From NCBI GenBank assembly GCA_036655755.1, contig JAVVPN010000001.1:1-64000 (forward strand): a stretch of DNA of 64,000 nt. Direction: 5' to 3'. The DNA comes from JAUNSR01 sp036655755. Lineage in GTDB: Bacteria > Bacteroidota > Bacteroidia > Bacteroidales > JAUNSR01. The position numbers and the translations under genes are program-made. Below are positions 24,899-32,833 of the stretch, one piece after another; the stretch's first letter is position 1; the number at the start of each line of letters is the position of its first letter. The notes below the pieces were generated by a model that was not told the origin of the DNA, did no database searches, and was given only the letters and a program-made list of their open reading frames with translations.

Positions 24899-24906
24899 CA
24901 AATATA
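24899..24906 (-). promoter_or_regulatory. Candidate -7 box for the susC transcript
   Basis: On the minus strand this reads TATATTTG, a match to TAnnTTTG identical to the boxes of the lacI-like gene and the sugar transporter. No TTG is found at -33. Transcription would start near 24892 and leave an untranslated leader of about 178 nt before susC. The 362-nt gene-free interval 24715-25076 otherwise holds the LacI operator and the lacI-like promoter. Confidence 0.4.
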
Positions 24907-24961
24907 TCGATACCTAATTCGGGTTGATTATGAATAACGGTGTTTTGTGCTGAAAAACAAT

Positions 24962-24987
24962 CGCAAACGTTATCGCAAACGTTTGCG
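24962..24987. promoter_or_regulatory. LacI-family operator pair between susC and lacI-like gene
   Basis: Two overlapping operator-like sequences: CGCAAACGTTATCG (24962-24975), one intact half and one degenerate, and the perfect 14-bp palindrome CGCAAACGTTTGCG (24974-24987). The central CG and A/T-rich flanks are typical of LacI/GalR-family sites. They lie between the divergent susC and lacI-like genes, upstream of both predicted promoters rather than over them, a placement more usual for activation than simple blocking. A related half reappears at 26410-26421. Confidence 0.75.
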
Positions 24988-25013
24988 GGTGATTGCTTTT
25001 TTTACATATATAG

Positions 25014-25042
25014 TTGCTTTATTTTAAATATTGTTATATTTG
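25014..25042 (+). promoter_or_regulatory. Promoter of the lacI-like gene
   Basis: TTG at 25014-25016 and TATATTTG at 25035-25042, 18 bp apart, closely match the Bacteroidales -33/-7 consensus. Transcription would start near 25049, ruling out the upstream in-frame TTG at 25014 as start codon and supporting the ATG at 25077. Confidence 0.75.
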
Positions 25043-25076
25043 TTTGTGCTTGAAAAAAATAATTCACATTGACCAT

Positions 25077-26099
25077 ATGGCAAACGCAATCACTATTAAA
25101 GATTTGGCCCGAATTTTAGGGATATCCGTATCCACCGTTTCCCGTGCTTTAAAAGATCACCCGGATATTAGTCAGGAAACGCGGAACAACGTACAGGAGC
25201 TTGCCCGCAAGATGAATTATAAACCCAATGCGATAGCCCTTAGCTTGCGTCAGAAAAAAACGAAGCTCATCGGAGTGGTGATTCCGCAGATCATTCATCA
25301 TTTTTTTTCATGTGTAATCAGTGGTATTGAGCGGATTGCCAATGAGAATGGTTACAACGTGGTTATTTTTCAGAGTAATGAAGATTACGAGCGCGAAGTT
25401 TCCATTTGTCAATCCATCATCAATTCGCATATCGACGGATTGCTGATCTCCATGTCGAAAACGACCGACCGGATCGACCATCTGCGCGAATTGCAGGATT
25501 TGGGTATTCCGATGGTGTTCTTTGATCGTATTTGTGGCGAACTGAATACCGACCGCGTAGTAGTGGATGATTTTCAGGGAGCCCTGGCGGCCGTGCGCCA
25601 TCTGATTTCGGTAGGATGTCGCCGAATCGCTCATCTGTCGGCTCCTCAGAATCTGGTGATTGCCCAAAAGCGTCAGCTGGGATATGTAGAGGCCTTGAAA
25701 GAGGCCGGAATCGCGGTAGATAAGGAATTGATCCTGCCGTGCGACAACCAATATGATGCACTCGAAGTAACCCGCCGCCTGATGGCGTTGCCCAATCCAC
25801 CGGATGGCATTTTCGCCGTTAACGATCTTACCGCCGCCGGTGCGATGTATGCCCTTCACAAATTAAAATATCGTATCCCTGAAGATATCGCCGTATGCGG
25901 TTTTACCGACGGGATGGTTTCCACCCTTACAAATCCCACCCTCACTACCGTTGAGCAACACGGCGACGAGATCGGCGAGATTGCCGCCAAACTGCTGATA
26001 CGCCGTATGGAAGAGAACGGTGATAAACTGCCTACGGTAACCAAAATCATTAAGACAAACCTGGTTGTGCGAGAATCGACACTGGGAGTGAATGAATAA
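25077..26099 (+). CDS. LacI-family transcriptional regulator of the starch/maltose genes
   Basis: 340 residues from ATG 25077. Residues 1-55 are the LacI helix-turn-helix and hinge: ITIKDLARILGISVSTVSRAL, KMNYKPNAIALSLRQ. The rest is a periplasmic-binding-protein-like ligand domain (KLIGVVIPQIIHHFFSC, VVDDFQGALAAVRHLISVG, GIFAVNDLTAAGAMYAL, DIAVCGFTDG, TTVEQHGDEIGEIAAKLL). It is divergent from susC and upstream of the transporter and maltose genes. The operator pair in its own upstream region and the half-site before the transporter suggest it controls both arms and itself; the inducer is presumably maltose or a malto-oligosaccharide. Bacteroides uses the membrane sensor SusR instead, so the control logic differs here. 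Confidence 0.92.
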   Translation: MANAITIKDLARILGISVSTVSRALKDHPDISQETRNNVQELARKMNYKPNAIALSLRQKKTKLIGVVIPQIIHHFFSCVISGIERIANENGYNVVIFQSNEDYEREVSICQSIINSHIDGLLISMSKTTDRIDHLRELQDLGIPMVFFDRICGELNTDRVVVDDFQGALAAVRHLISVGCRRIAHLSAPQNLVIAQKRQLGYVEALKEAGIAVDKELILPCDNQYDALEVTRRLMALPNPPDGIFAVNDLTAAGAMYALHKLKYRIPEDIAVCGFTDGMVSTLTNPTLTTVEQHGDEIGEIAAKLLIRRMEENGDKLPTVTKIIKTNLVVRESTLGVNE

Positions 26100-26105
26100 C
26101 ACGTC

Positions 26106-26156
26106 CTCTGAAAATTCGGATGCTATCTCCTTAAGTTTTCAGAGCCGTCTCTTTTT
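26106..26156 (+). terminator. Probable terminator of the lacI-like gene
   Basis: CTCTGAAAA (26106-26114) and TTTTCAGAG (26136-26144) form a perfect 9-bp stem with a 21-nt loop, followed by CTCTTTTTG. The U run starts five bases after the stem, so efficiency may be moderate. It begins 6 nt after the lacI-like stop. Confidence 0.6.
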
Positions 26157-26165
26157 GTGCTTTTT

Positions 26166-26304
26166 CGGGAGCAACCTATCGGTTGTCCGCGAAGAACCTG
26201 AATGCCGTCCGCGGAGAACTTAACTGTCGCTCCCCGAGCGGCGTTCGTGTTCTCCGCGGGCGGCAGTTGTGTTTTTCGTGAGCGACGTTCAGATTCTTCG
26301 CGGG
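26166..26304. repeat. Head-to-head array of six 21-24-nt repeats
   Basis: Three direct units (26166-26186 degenerate; 26187-26208 CCGCGAAGAACCTGAATG+CCGT; 26209-26231 CCGCGGAGAACTTAACTG+TCGCT) are followed by a CCCC spacer and three inverted units (26236-26259, 26260-26280, 26281-26304). The reverse complements of the last three read CCGCGGAGAACACGAACG.., CACGAAAAACACAACTGC.. and CCCGCGAAGAATCTGAACG... Consensus of the unit: CCGCGRAGAACnTnAnTGnCGCT. The transcript could fold into one long nested hairpin, unit 2 with 3, 1 with 4, 0 with 5. It lies in the gene-free interval 26100-26562. No open reading frame of interest covers it; function is unknown. Confidence 0.8.
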
Positions 26305-26409
26305 CTAACATCCGCAGAAGTAGGTTGAAACATTTATACAGGGATGATAGATTTTTATTTATAATTATTCTGAATTACATTTGGTATTCGGTCTGAGTGA
26401 AACCATTTA

Positions 26410-26421
26410 AAACGTTTGCGA
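26410..26421. promoter_or_regulatory. Operator-like site upstream of the sugar transporter
   Basis: AAACGTTTGCGA repeats the core and right half of the palindrome at 24974-24987. It lies 57 bp upstream of the -33 TTG of the transporter promoter, again upstream of the promoter. It is the only other copy of this core noticed in the window. Confidence 0.65.
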
Positions 26422-26432
26422 AACCCTGATTC

Positions 26433-26459
26433 CCCGCTTCAGCTGCTTGCAGAAGCGGG
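26433..26459. other. Hairpin upstream of the transporter promoter
   Basis: CCCGCTTC (26433-26440) and GAAGCGGG (26452-26459) form a perfect 8-bp stem with an 11-nt loop, followed within ten bases by GGTTTTTAAAA. It may be a second terminator for readthrough from the lacI-like gene or a protein-binding site; neither can be decided from sequence. Confidence 0.5.
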
Positions 26460-26477
26460 TAGAACGGTTTTTAAAAT

Positions 26478-26507
26478 TTGCCGATACCGATAATCCTCGT
26501 ATATTTG
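26478..26507 (+). promoter_or_regulatory. Promoter of the transporter-maltose phosphorylase operon
   Basis: TTG at 26478-26480 and TATATTTG at 26500-26507, separated by 19 bp, are a textbook Bacteroidales promoter. The start point would be near 26514, about 50 nt before the transporter ATG at 26563, which argues against the in-frame TTG at 26536 as start. Confidence 0.8.
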
Positions 26508-26562
26508 GAACGGCTTAGTATTTCTCTTTCTACGGTTGCTTTTCGCATTAATTGATGATTAT

Positions 26563-27945
26563 ATGATGAAAAGTAAGCCAAAGTTGAATTTTTGGCAAAT
26601 TTGGAACATGAGTTTCGGGTTTTTGGGAATCCAGTTCGGATTCGCCCTTCAGAACGCGAACGCCAGCCGAATTTTGCAGACCTTCGGAGCGGATGTAGAA
26701 CAACTCTCCTGGTTCTGGATCGCAGCTCCACTCACGGGGATGATCGTACAACCCATTATCGGGCATTTCAGCGATCAGACCTGGTGTAAGCTGGGACGCC
26801 GCCGTCCGTACTTCCTGGTAGGAGCCATTCTTACCTGCATCGCTCTTATCCTGATGCCCAATGCCCAATTACTGACTACTGTTGTGTCGCCGATGCTGAT
26901 CGGGGGCGGAATGCTCATGATCATGGACGCCTCGATCAATGTGGCGATGGAGCCGTTCCGCGCGTTGGTAGCCGACTTGCTGCCGAGCGAACAACGTACG
27001 CTGGGATTTTCAATTCAGACTTTTTTGATCGGCCTGGGAGCTGTAATCGGCTCATGGCTGCCTTATATCCTTGCCGAATGGCTTGGCGTGGCGAAAACCG
27101 CTCCCGAGGGGGCTGTTCCGCAAAACGTGATTTTCTCATTCTACATCGGCGCCGCGGCATTGATATCGTCGGTGATCTGGACCATTTGCCGGACGAAAGA
27201 GTATGCGCCCGATCCGGCCGAGCTGAAAAAGGAAAAAAGCGCCGGCGGTCTGTCGGCTATCTTCCGCGATTTCGTGAATATGCCTAAAGCGATGAAGCAA
27301 TTGGGTGTAGTACAGTTCTTTTCGTGGTTCGCCCTCTTCTCCATGTGGGTGTTTACCACGCCGGCGGTTGCCACTCATATCTATGGTACGTCGATCGGCG
27401 ACAGTTCGAGCGAAACCTATCAGGATGCCGCCAACTGGGTGGGCATCATCTTCGGTGTTTACAATGCCATCTCAGCCATTTACGCGCTGCTGCTTCCGGC
27501 TATCGCCCGTCGCTTCGGACGTAAAATGACACACTCCTTTTCGCTTACCATGGGGGGCATCTCCCTTATCTCGATATTCTTTATTACTAATCCGCTGTGG
27601 TTGCTGTTGCCGATGGTGGGTATCGGTATGGCCTGGGGCAGTATCCTGGCAATGCCGTACGCTATCCTGGCAGGTTCGTTGCCGGCAGCCAAGATGGGTA
27701 TCTATATGGGTATCTTCAACTTCTTCATTACCATTCCGCAGATTATCAACGGTATCATCGGCGGTCCTATCGTAAAACAATTATTCCATTCGCAAGCGAT
27801 CTATTCATTGGTGATGGCGGGCTGCTGCCTGTTCGTTGCCGCTATTTCGGTCATCTTCGTCGAAGATAAAGATGACGTGGTACAGTGGGCAAGAAAAAAA
27901 GCTGACGCCCCTTTGAGTCTGGAACATACAAATAATGAAATCTGA
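26563..27945 (+). CDS. MFS sugar transporter (maltose/malto-oligosaccharide type)
   Basis: 460 residues from ATG 26563 with about twelve membrane helices. It resembles the sucrose/GPH-like branch of the major facilitator superfamily: LNFWQIWNMSFGFLGIQFGFALQ at the N-terminus (positions about 7-29), GHFSDQTWCKLGRRRPYFLVG in the loop between helices 2 and 3, and a central cytoplasmic loop near ICRTKEYAPDPAEL. A transporter of this kind commonly precedes maltose phosphorylase genes in Bacteroidota. It would carry maltose or short malto-oligosaccharides across the inner membrane. It is first in the operon, with an operator-like site upstream, and its end overlaps the upstream region of the next gene. 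Confidence 0.9.
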   Translation: MMKSKPKLNFWQIWNMSFGFLGIQFGFALQNANASRILQTFGADVEQLSWFWIAAPLTGMIVQPIIGHFSDQTWCKLGRRRPYFLVGAILTCIALILMPNAQLLTTVVSPMLIGGGMLMIMDASINVAMEPFRALVADLLPSEQRTLGFSIQTFLIGLGAVIGSWLPYILAEWLGVAKTAPEGAVPQNVIFSFYIGAAALISSVIWTICRTKEYAPDPAELKKEKSAGGLSAIFRDFVNMPKAMKQLGVVQFFSWFALFSMWVFTTPAVATHIYGTSIGDSSSETYQDAANWVGIIFGVYNAISAIYALLLPAIARRFGRKMTHSFSLTMGGISLISIFFITNPLWLLLPMVGIGMAWGSILAMPYAILAGSLPAAKMGIYMGIFNFFITIPQIINGIIGGPIVKQLFHSQAIYSLVMAGCCLFVAAISVIFVEDKDDVVQWARKKADAPLSLEHTNNEI

Positions 27946-27952
27946 CCTGATT

Positions 27953-28597
27953 ATGATAAAGTGCTGTATTTTTGATTTAGACGGTGTATTGGTGGATACC
28001 GCTAAATATCATTATCTGGCGTGGAAATCGGTGGCCCGCGAAATGGGATTCGATTTTACCGAACAGGATAATGAAAGACTGAAAGGGGTGAGCCGTATGG
28101 CTTCGCTGGATATTCTGCTCTCCATCGGAGGAGTAACCTTGACTGATGATGAAAAACGACAGGTGGCCGATCGAAAGAACAGCCGTTATCTGGAGTATAT
28201 CCTGAAAATGACGCCCGACGAGGTATTGCCGGGGGTGATTGATTTTCTGAATGAACTGAAGAAACGGTCGGTGAAAATAGCGCTGGGATCGGCCAGCAAA
28301 AACGCCCTTACCATTTTACGGCAGACCGGTATCGAACACTTTTTCGATGCCATTGCCGACGGCAATAACGTGACTCATGCCAAACCTGACCCCGAAGTGT
28401 TTCTGACGGCGGCATCGCTCGCCGGCACGGTACCTGCCGAAAGTCTGGTCTTTGAGGATGCGGTAGCGGGAATCGAGGCGGCCCATCGCGCCGGCATACG
28501 TGCCGTAGGGGTGGGTGATGCGAATATCCTGACGGAAGCCGATTACCATATTCGTGGCTTTCTTGAAAAGGAGATGCTGCTGCAATTATTAAACTGA
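27953..28597 (+). CDS. pgmB: Beta-phosphoglucomutase
   Basis: 214 residues from ATG 27953, giving the family start MIKCCIFDLDGVLVDTAKYH; the ATG at 27935 adds six residues and would overlap the transporter gene. A HAD-superfamily enzyme that converts beta-glucose 1-phosphate to glucose 6-phosphate. Asp8 is the phosphorylated nucleophile and Asp10 the acid/base in DLDGV; other motifs are the cap-domain LKGVSRMASLDILL, IALGSASKNA and LVFEDAVAGIEAA. It sits 14 nt before the GH65 phosphorylase, which makes its substrate from maltose, so the two form a pathway unit. Confidence 0.95.
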   Translation: MIKCCIFDLDGVLVDTAKYHYLAWKSVAREMGFDFTEQDNERLKGVSRMASLDILLSIGGVTLTDDEKRQVADRKNSRYLEYILKMTPDEVLPGVIDFLNELKKRSVKIALGSASKNALTILRQTGIEHFFDAIADGNNVTHAKPDPEVFLTAASLAGTVPAESLVFEDAVAGIEAAHRAGIRAVGVGDANILTEADYHIRGFLEKEMLLQLLN

Positions 28598-28611
28598 AAA
28601 ACAACTGGGTT

Positions 28612-30924
28612 ATGAGACAATATTTAAAAGCCGACCCTTGGCGTATTATTGAAGAGGGTTTTGATCCGGCTAATCAGCGTTCGTCCGAAAGCATCTTCAG
28701 CCTGGGTAACGGGCATATGGGGCAACGGGCTAATTTCGAAGAAACATACGGAGGCTCTTCATTGCAGGGCACTTATATAGCGGGGGTGTATTATACTGAC
28801 AAAACCCGCGTGGGATGGTGGAAAAACGGTTATCCCGAATACTTTGCCAAGGTGCTCAACGCTCCCAGCTGGAACGGGGTGGGCGTACAGGTAAACGGCG
28901 AAGAACTTGATTTGGCGAACTGCCGGGTATCGCGCTTCGTGCGGATTCTGGATATGAAAGAGGGATTGCTGGAGCGTACCTTCGTAGCTCAGTTTCCGGA
29001 CGGCAAGGAGATCGAGGTGGCCGCGCGCCGCTTTATCAGCATGGACCGGAAAGAGATCGCCGCGATCCGTTATTCGGTCACGCCCCTCAACTTTTCGGGT
29101 AAGGTTACGTTTACCTCGTCGATCGACGGAAACGTACGCAACCAGGATGCCAACTACGACGAGCTTTTCTGGAACATACTCGATACGAAAGTGTATCCTA
29201 CCGAATCGTACCTATTGGCGGAAACCCGCAAGACCGGGTTTCGCGTGGGATTCGGCGTGAAATATCAACTGACGGTAGATGGTGCGCCCGCATCGCTGCT
29301 TCAGGAGGAACGGGTGGCGGAAGCCGACCGCGCCTACAACCGCATAACAGTGGATTTGAAAGAGGGCGAAGAGGCGGTATTCTATAAATATGTTGCCGTG
29401 GTGAGCAGTTTGAACGAGCCTGTCGATAAGTTGATTACGAAGGCGATGACGCTGGTGGCCGATGCGGCTTCGCAGGGATTCGGCAAACTTTTCGATGCCC
29501 ATAAGAAACGTTGGGAATCGATCTGGAAACATGCCGATATTGTCATTGCCGGCGATACGGAAGCTCAACAGGGGATTCGCTTCAATATCTTCCACCTGAA
29601 CCAAACCTATACGGGCGACGACGCGCGTCTGAATATCGGGCCGAAGGGATTTACCGGTGAAAAATACGGCGGCAGCACTTATTGGGATACCGAAGCGTAC
29701 TGCCTGCCTTTCTATCTTTCGACAGCTTCCTCCGAAATCGCCCGCAATCTGCTGGTGTATCGGTATAAACAGCTCGACAAGGCGATTGAGAACGGTGCGA
29801 AACTGGGCTTTACAGATGGGGCGGCACTCTTTCCGATGGTAACCATGAACGGCGAGGAGTGTCATAACGAGTGGGAGATCACGTTTGAAGAGATTCACCG
29901 CAACGGTGCCATCGCATATGCCATCGAGAAGTTCATCCGCTATACGGGCGACGACTCTTATCTGAGAGAAGGAGGCCTGGAAGTATTGATCGGCATAGCG
30001 CGTTTCTGGGCGCAACGCATCACCTGGAGCGAAGAGCGGGGCAAATATGTGATGCTCGGCGTAACGGGGCCGAACGAATATGAGAATAATGTCAATAACA
30101 ACTGGTATACAAGCAAAATAGCGGCATGGTGCATGCGCTATGCCATCGAATCGCTCGAACGGGTAAAACAGGAATATCCGGAAGTATGGGAAACGATCGT
30201 TACCAAAACTGGATTCGACGCGACGGGGGAACCTGAAAAATGGCAGCATATCATCGATCACCTCTATTTGCCGGAAGATACCCAACGAGGAATTTTCTTG
30301 CAACAGGACGGGTATCTGGATAAAGAACAGACGCTTGCCCGGGATTTGAACCCGGCACAGCGCCCTATCAACCAGCATTGGTCGTGGGACCGTATTCTGC
30401 GCAGTTGCTTTATCAAGCAGGCGGATGTATTGCAGGGGATCTATTTCTTCGAAGATGAATACGATACGGATACCATCCGGCGCAATTATGAGTTTTACGA
30501 ACCGCGCACGGTGCACGAGTCGTCGCTTTCGCCTTGCATCCATTCGATACTGGCTGCGCGGATCGGCGAGCCGGAACAGGCTTACCGCCTCTATCTGCGT
30601 ACGTCGCGCCTTGACCTTGACGATTATAATAATGAGGCGCACGAAGGGCTGCATATCACGTCGATGGCAGGTACATGGCTGTCGGTGGTGGAAGGTTTCG
30701 GCGGTATGCGGGTGAAGGACAATATGTTGTGTTTTCAGCCATCCATACCGGATAAATGGCGCAGCTTTTCATTTAAAACCGTATTCCGAGGCAATACGCT
30801 TCAGGTGACGATTGATCATTTCAACATCATCATTTCGAATGAAGAGGGGCCCGATATGCAAGTATGCATCTCCGGAAAACAGTATCCGGTGGCGGCGGTA
30901 TCGAAATTGCACATCACTTACTAA
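28612..30924 (+). CDS. GH65 maltose phosphorylase
   Basis: 770 residues, the normal length for GH65 phosphorylases. No signal peptide, so cytoplasmic. Motifs in order: SIFSLGNGHMGQRANFEE at the N-terminal beta-sandwich, then the (alpha/alpha)6 barrel with GGSTYWDTEAYCLPF, the general acid Glu489 in VTGPNEYENNVNNNWYTS, INQHWSWDRILRSCF and HESSLSPCIHSILAA (phosphate-binding region). It splits maltose with phosphate into beta-glucose 1-phosphate and glucose. Trehalose or kojibiose phosphorylase are alternatives within GH65, but the pgmB partner and the starch setting make maltose the best guess. Confidence 0.92.
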   Translation: MRQYLKADPWRIIEEGFDPANQRSSESIFSLGNGHMGQRANFEETYGGSSLQGTYIAGVYYTDKTRVGWWKNGYPEYFAKVLNAPSWNGVGVQVNGEELDLANCRVSRFVRILDMKEGLLERTFVAQFPDGKEIEVAARRFISMDRKEIAAIRYSVTPLNFSGKVTFTSSIDGNVRNQDANYDELFWNILDTKVYPTESYLLAETRKTGFRVGFGVKYQLTVDGAPASLLQEERVAEADRAYNRITVDLKEGEEAVFYKYVAVVSSLNEPVDKLITKAMTLVADAASQGFGKLFDAHKKRWESIWKHADIVIAGDTEAQQGIRFNIFHLNQTYTGDDARLNIGPKGFTGEKYGGSTYWDTEAYCLPFYLSTASSEIARNLLVYRYKQLDKAIENGAKLGFTDGAALFPMVTMNGEECHNEWEITFEEIHRNGAIAYAIEKFIRYTGDDSYLREGGLEVLIGIARFWAQRITWSEERGKYVMLGVTGPNEYENNVNNNWYTSKIAAWCMRYAIESLERVKQEYPEVWETIVTKTGFDATGEPEKWQHIIDHLYLPEDTQRGIFLQQDGYLDKEQTLARDLNPAQRPINQHWSWDRILRSCFIKQADVLQGIYFFEDEYDTDTIRRNYEFYEPRTVHESSLSPCIHSILAARIGEPEQAYRLYLRTSRLDLDDYNNEAHEGLHITSMAGTWLSVVEGFGGMRVKDNMLCFQPSIPDKWRSFSFKTVFRGNTLQVTIDHFNIIISNEEGPDMQVCISGKQYPVAAVSKLHITY

Positions 30925-30946
30925 CTGAAAAACAATTCAACAGCAC

Positions 30947-32806
30947 ATGAAGAACAATAAGCCATTTGTCTTAGCGACTTTTTTCCTGGCGGCCGTTTGG
31001 AGCGGTAACGCTGTTTCGGCAGCGACCGCCGACCCCGTGAAGCGGATCGAACCGATGAACTGGTGGGTGGGAATGCAAGACACTACCTTGCAATTGGTGG
31101 TGTACGGTACCGACATCGCGCAATGGCAGCCTTCGGTGAACTATCCGGGGGTAACCTTGCAAAAGGCGGTAACGGTGAAGAATCCGAATTACCAGTTTAT
31201 TTACCTTTCTGTCGCGCCCGATACCAAACCGGGCGACGTAACCCTTACGTTCCGGAAAGGGAAACAGCGCTTTACACGCTCGTATCCGCTTTTGGCCCGA
31301 GAGGCCGGATCGGCTGCGCGGCAGGGATTCAATTCGTCGGACGCGATTTATCTGTTGATGCCCGACCGTTTCGCCAACGGAAATCCGGCGAACGATTCGC
31401 ATCCGGACATGAAGGAGAAGGCGAACCGGAAAGATATGAACGGGCGCCACGGGGGCGATATACAAGGGGTGATTGATCATCTCGATTATTTGCAGGATCT
31501 GGGCTTCACGGCGATCTGGAGCACTCCGATGATGGAGGATAATCTGCCCACTTATTCGTATCATACCTACGCGATTAGTGATTTTTACAACATCGACCCG
31601 CGTTACGGTACGCGCGAAGATTACCGCCGCCTGTCGGACGAGGCGAAGAAACGGGGCATCAAACTGATTATGGATGTGGTGACGAACCATGCTTCGACTG
31701 AACACTATATGGTAAAAGACCGTCCGACCGACGACTGGATTCATCCGGAAGAACGGTGCAATTTCCGGGTTTGGACGGTGCAGGACCCTTATGCTTCGCA
31801 GGTGGATAAGAACTTGAACGCTACCGGATGGTTCGATACGACCATGGCCGACCTCAATCAGAATAATCCGTTGTTTATGGATTATCTGACGCAGAATGCG
31901 GTATGGTGGATCGAATATGCCGGGTTGGGCGGTCTGCGCATCGATACTTATCCGTATAACTATCCGGGAGCCATGACTCGCTTCAACGAGCGGGTGATGC
32001 GCGAATATCCGAACCTGAACATCGTAGGAGAAGTGTGGATGCACGAGCCGATGGAGGTGGCTTACTGGCAGAAAGACGCCAATAACAACGACGGGTTCAA
32101 CTCGCAGCTTCCTACGGTGATGGATTTCCCGCTGACCGACGCGCTCAATCAGTTTACAAAAGAGAAACAGGGGTGGGAAGATGGTATCATGCGTGTATAT
32201 AAGAATTTTACACGCGATTACCTGTATCCGAATACGAACAATATCATGCTTTTCGCCGATAACCACGATACGGAGCGGCTATGGCGTAAAATAGACGGAA
32301 AAGTAGCCGATTTCAAACTGATATTCGCCATCCTATCTACGGTTCGCGGCATTCCGCAGGTGTATTACGGAACGGAGATTATGATGGACGGTGTGAAAGA
32401 GGTGGGCGACGGTGATATCCGCCGTGATTTTCCGGGCGGATGGCCGGGCGATTCTATCAATGCCTTTACGGCTGAGGGACGTACGCCCGAGCAGAACGAA
32501 GTGTTCGATTATATGCGTACGCTGCTCAACTGGCGTAAGCAGAATGCGGTGATTCATTCGGGCAAAACGATGCATTATGTGCCGCAAGACGAAGTGTACG
32601 TTTACTTCCGCTATAACGACGACAAGAAAGTGATGGTGGCGCTCAACAATTCGGATACCGACGCGAAGAGCATTTCGCTCGATCGTTATGGTGAAATGTT
32701 GCAGGGCGTAAAATCGGGTAAAGATGTCGTAACCGGCAAGGTGTATCCGCTTCAGAACTCACTGAGCATTCCCGCTAAGAGTGCCTTGATTCTGGAAGTG
32801 GAGTAA
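30947..32806 (+). CDS. SusA-like GH13 neopullulanase/cyclomaltodextrinase
   Basis: 619 residues with a signal peptide ending SGNAVSA, so periplasmic. An N-terminal beta-sandwich (about 30-130, MNWWVGMQDTTLQLVVYG) typical of cyclomaltodextrinase-type enzymes precedes the GH13 barrel with intact regions: DVVTNHAS, GLRIDTYPY (Asp333 nucleophile), IVGEVW (Glu362 acid/base) and FADNHDTERL (Asp441). The C-terminal beta domain ends SIPAKSALILEVE. It matches SusA, which cuts malto-oligosaccharides, pullulan or cyclodextrins in the periplasm of Bacteroides. It is 22 nt after the GH65 gene and 27 nt before the GH97 gene. Confidence 0.92.
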   Translation: MKNNKPFVLATFFLAAVWSGNAVSAATADPVKRIEPMNWWVGMQDTTLQLVVYGTDIAQWQPSVNYPGVTLQKAVTVKNPNYQFIYLSVAPDTKPGDVTLTFRKGKQRFTRSYPLLAREAGSAARQGFNSSDAIYLLMPDRFANGNPANDSHPDMKEKANRKDMNGRHGGDIQGVIDHLDYLQDLGFTAIWSTPMMEDNLPTYSYHTYAISDFYNIDPRYGTREDYRRLSDEAKKRGIKLIMDVVTNHASTEHYMVKDRPTDDWIHPEERCNFRVWTVQDPYASQVDKNLNATGWFDTTMADLNQNNPLFMDYLTQNAVWWIEYAGLGGLRIDTYPYNYPGAMTRFNERVMREYPNLNIVGEVWMHEPMEVAYWQKDANNNDGFNSQLPTVMDFPLTDALNQFTKEKQGWEDGIMRVYKNFTRDYLYPNTNNIMLFADNHDTERLWRKIDGKVADFKLIFAILSTVRGIPQVYYGTEIMMDGVKEVGDGDIRRDFPGGWPGDSINAFTAEGRTPEQNEVFDYMRTLLNWRKQNAVIHSGKTMHYVPQDEVYVYFRYNDDKKVMVALNNSDTDAKSISLDRYGEMLQGVKSGKDVVTGKVYPLQNSLSIPAKSALILEVE

Positions 32807-32833
32807 AAACAAACAATATCATAAGTAATTAAG

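Noticed and set aside
25014..25076. Earlier TTG start of the lacI-like gene
   Set aside because: This TTG is the -33 element of the predicted promoter, and the transcript would start downstream of it.
26166..26304. CRISPR array
   Set aside because: Units abut without spacers, vary in sequence and are half inverted; no cas genes are nearby.
29212..30654. A 480-residue minus-strand frame opposite the GH65 gene
   Set aside because: It mirrors a highly conserved enzyme gene and has no recognisable domain or signal.
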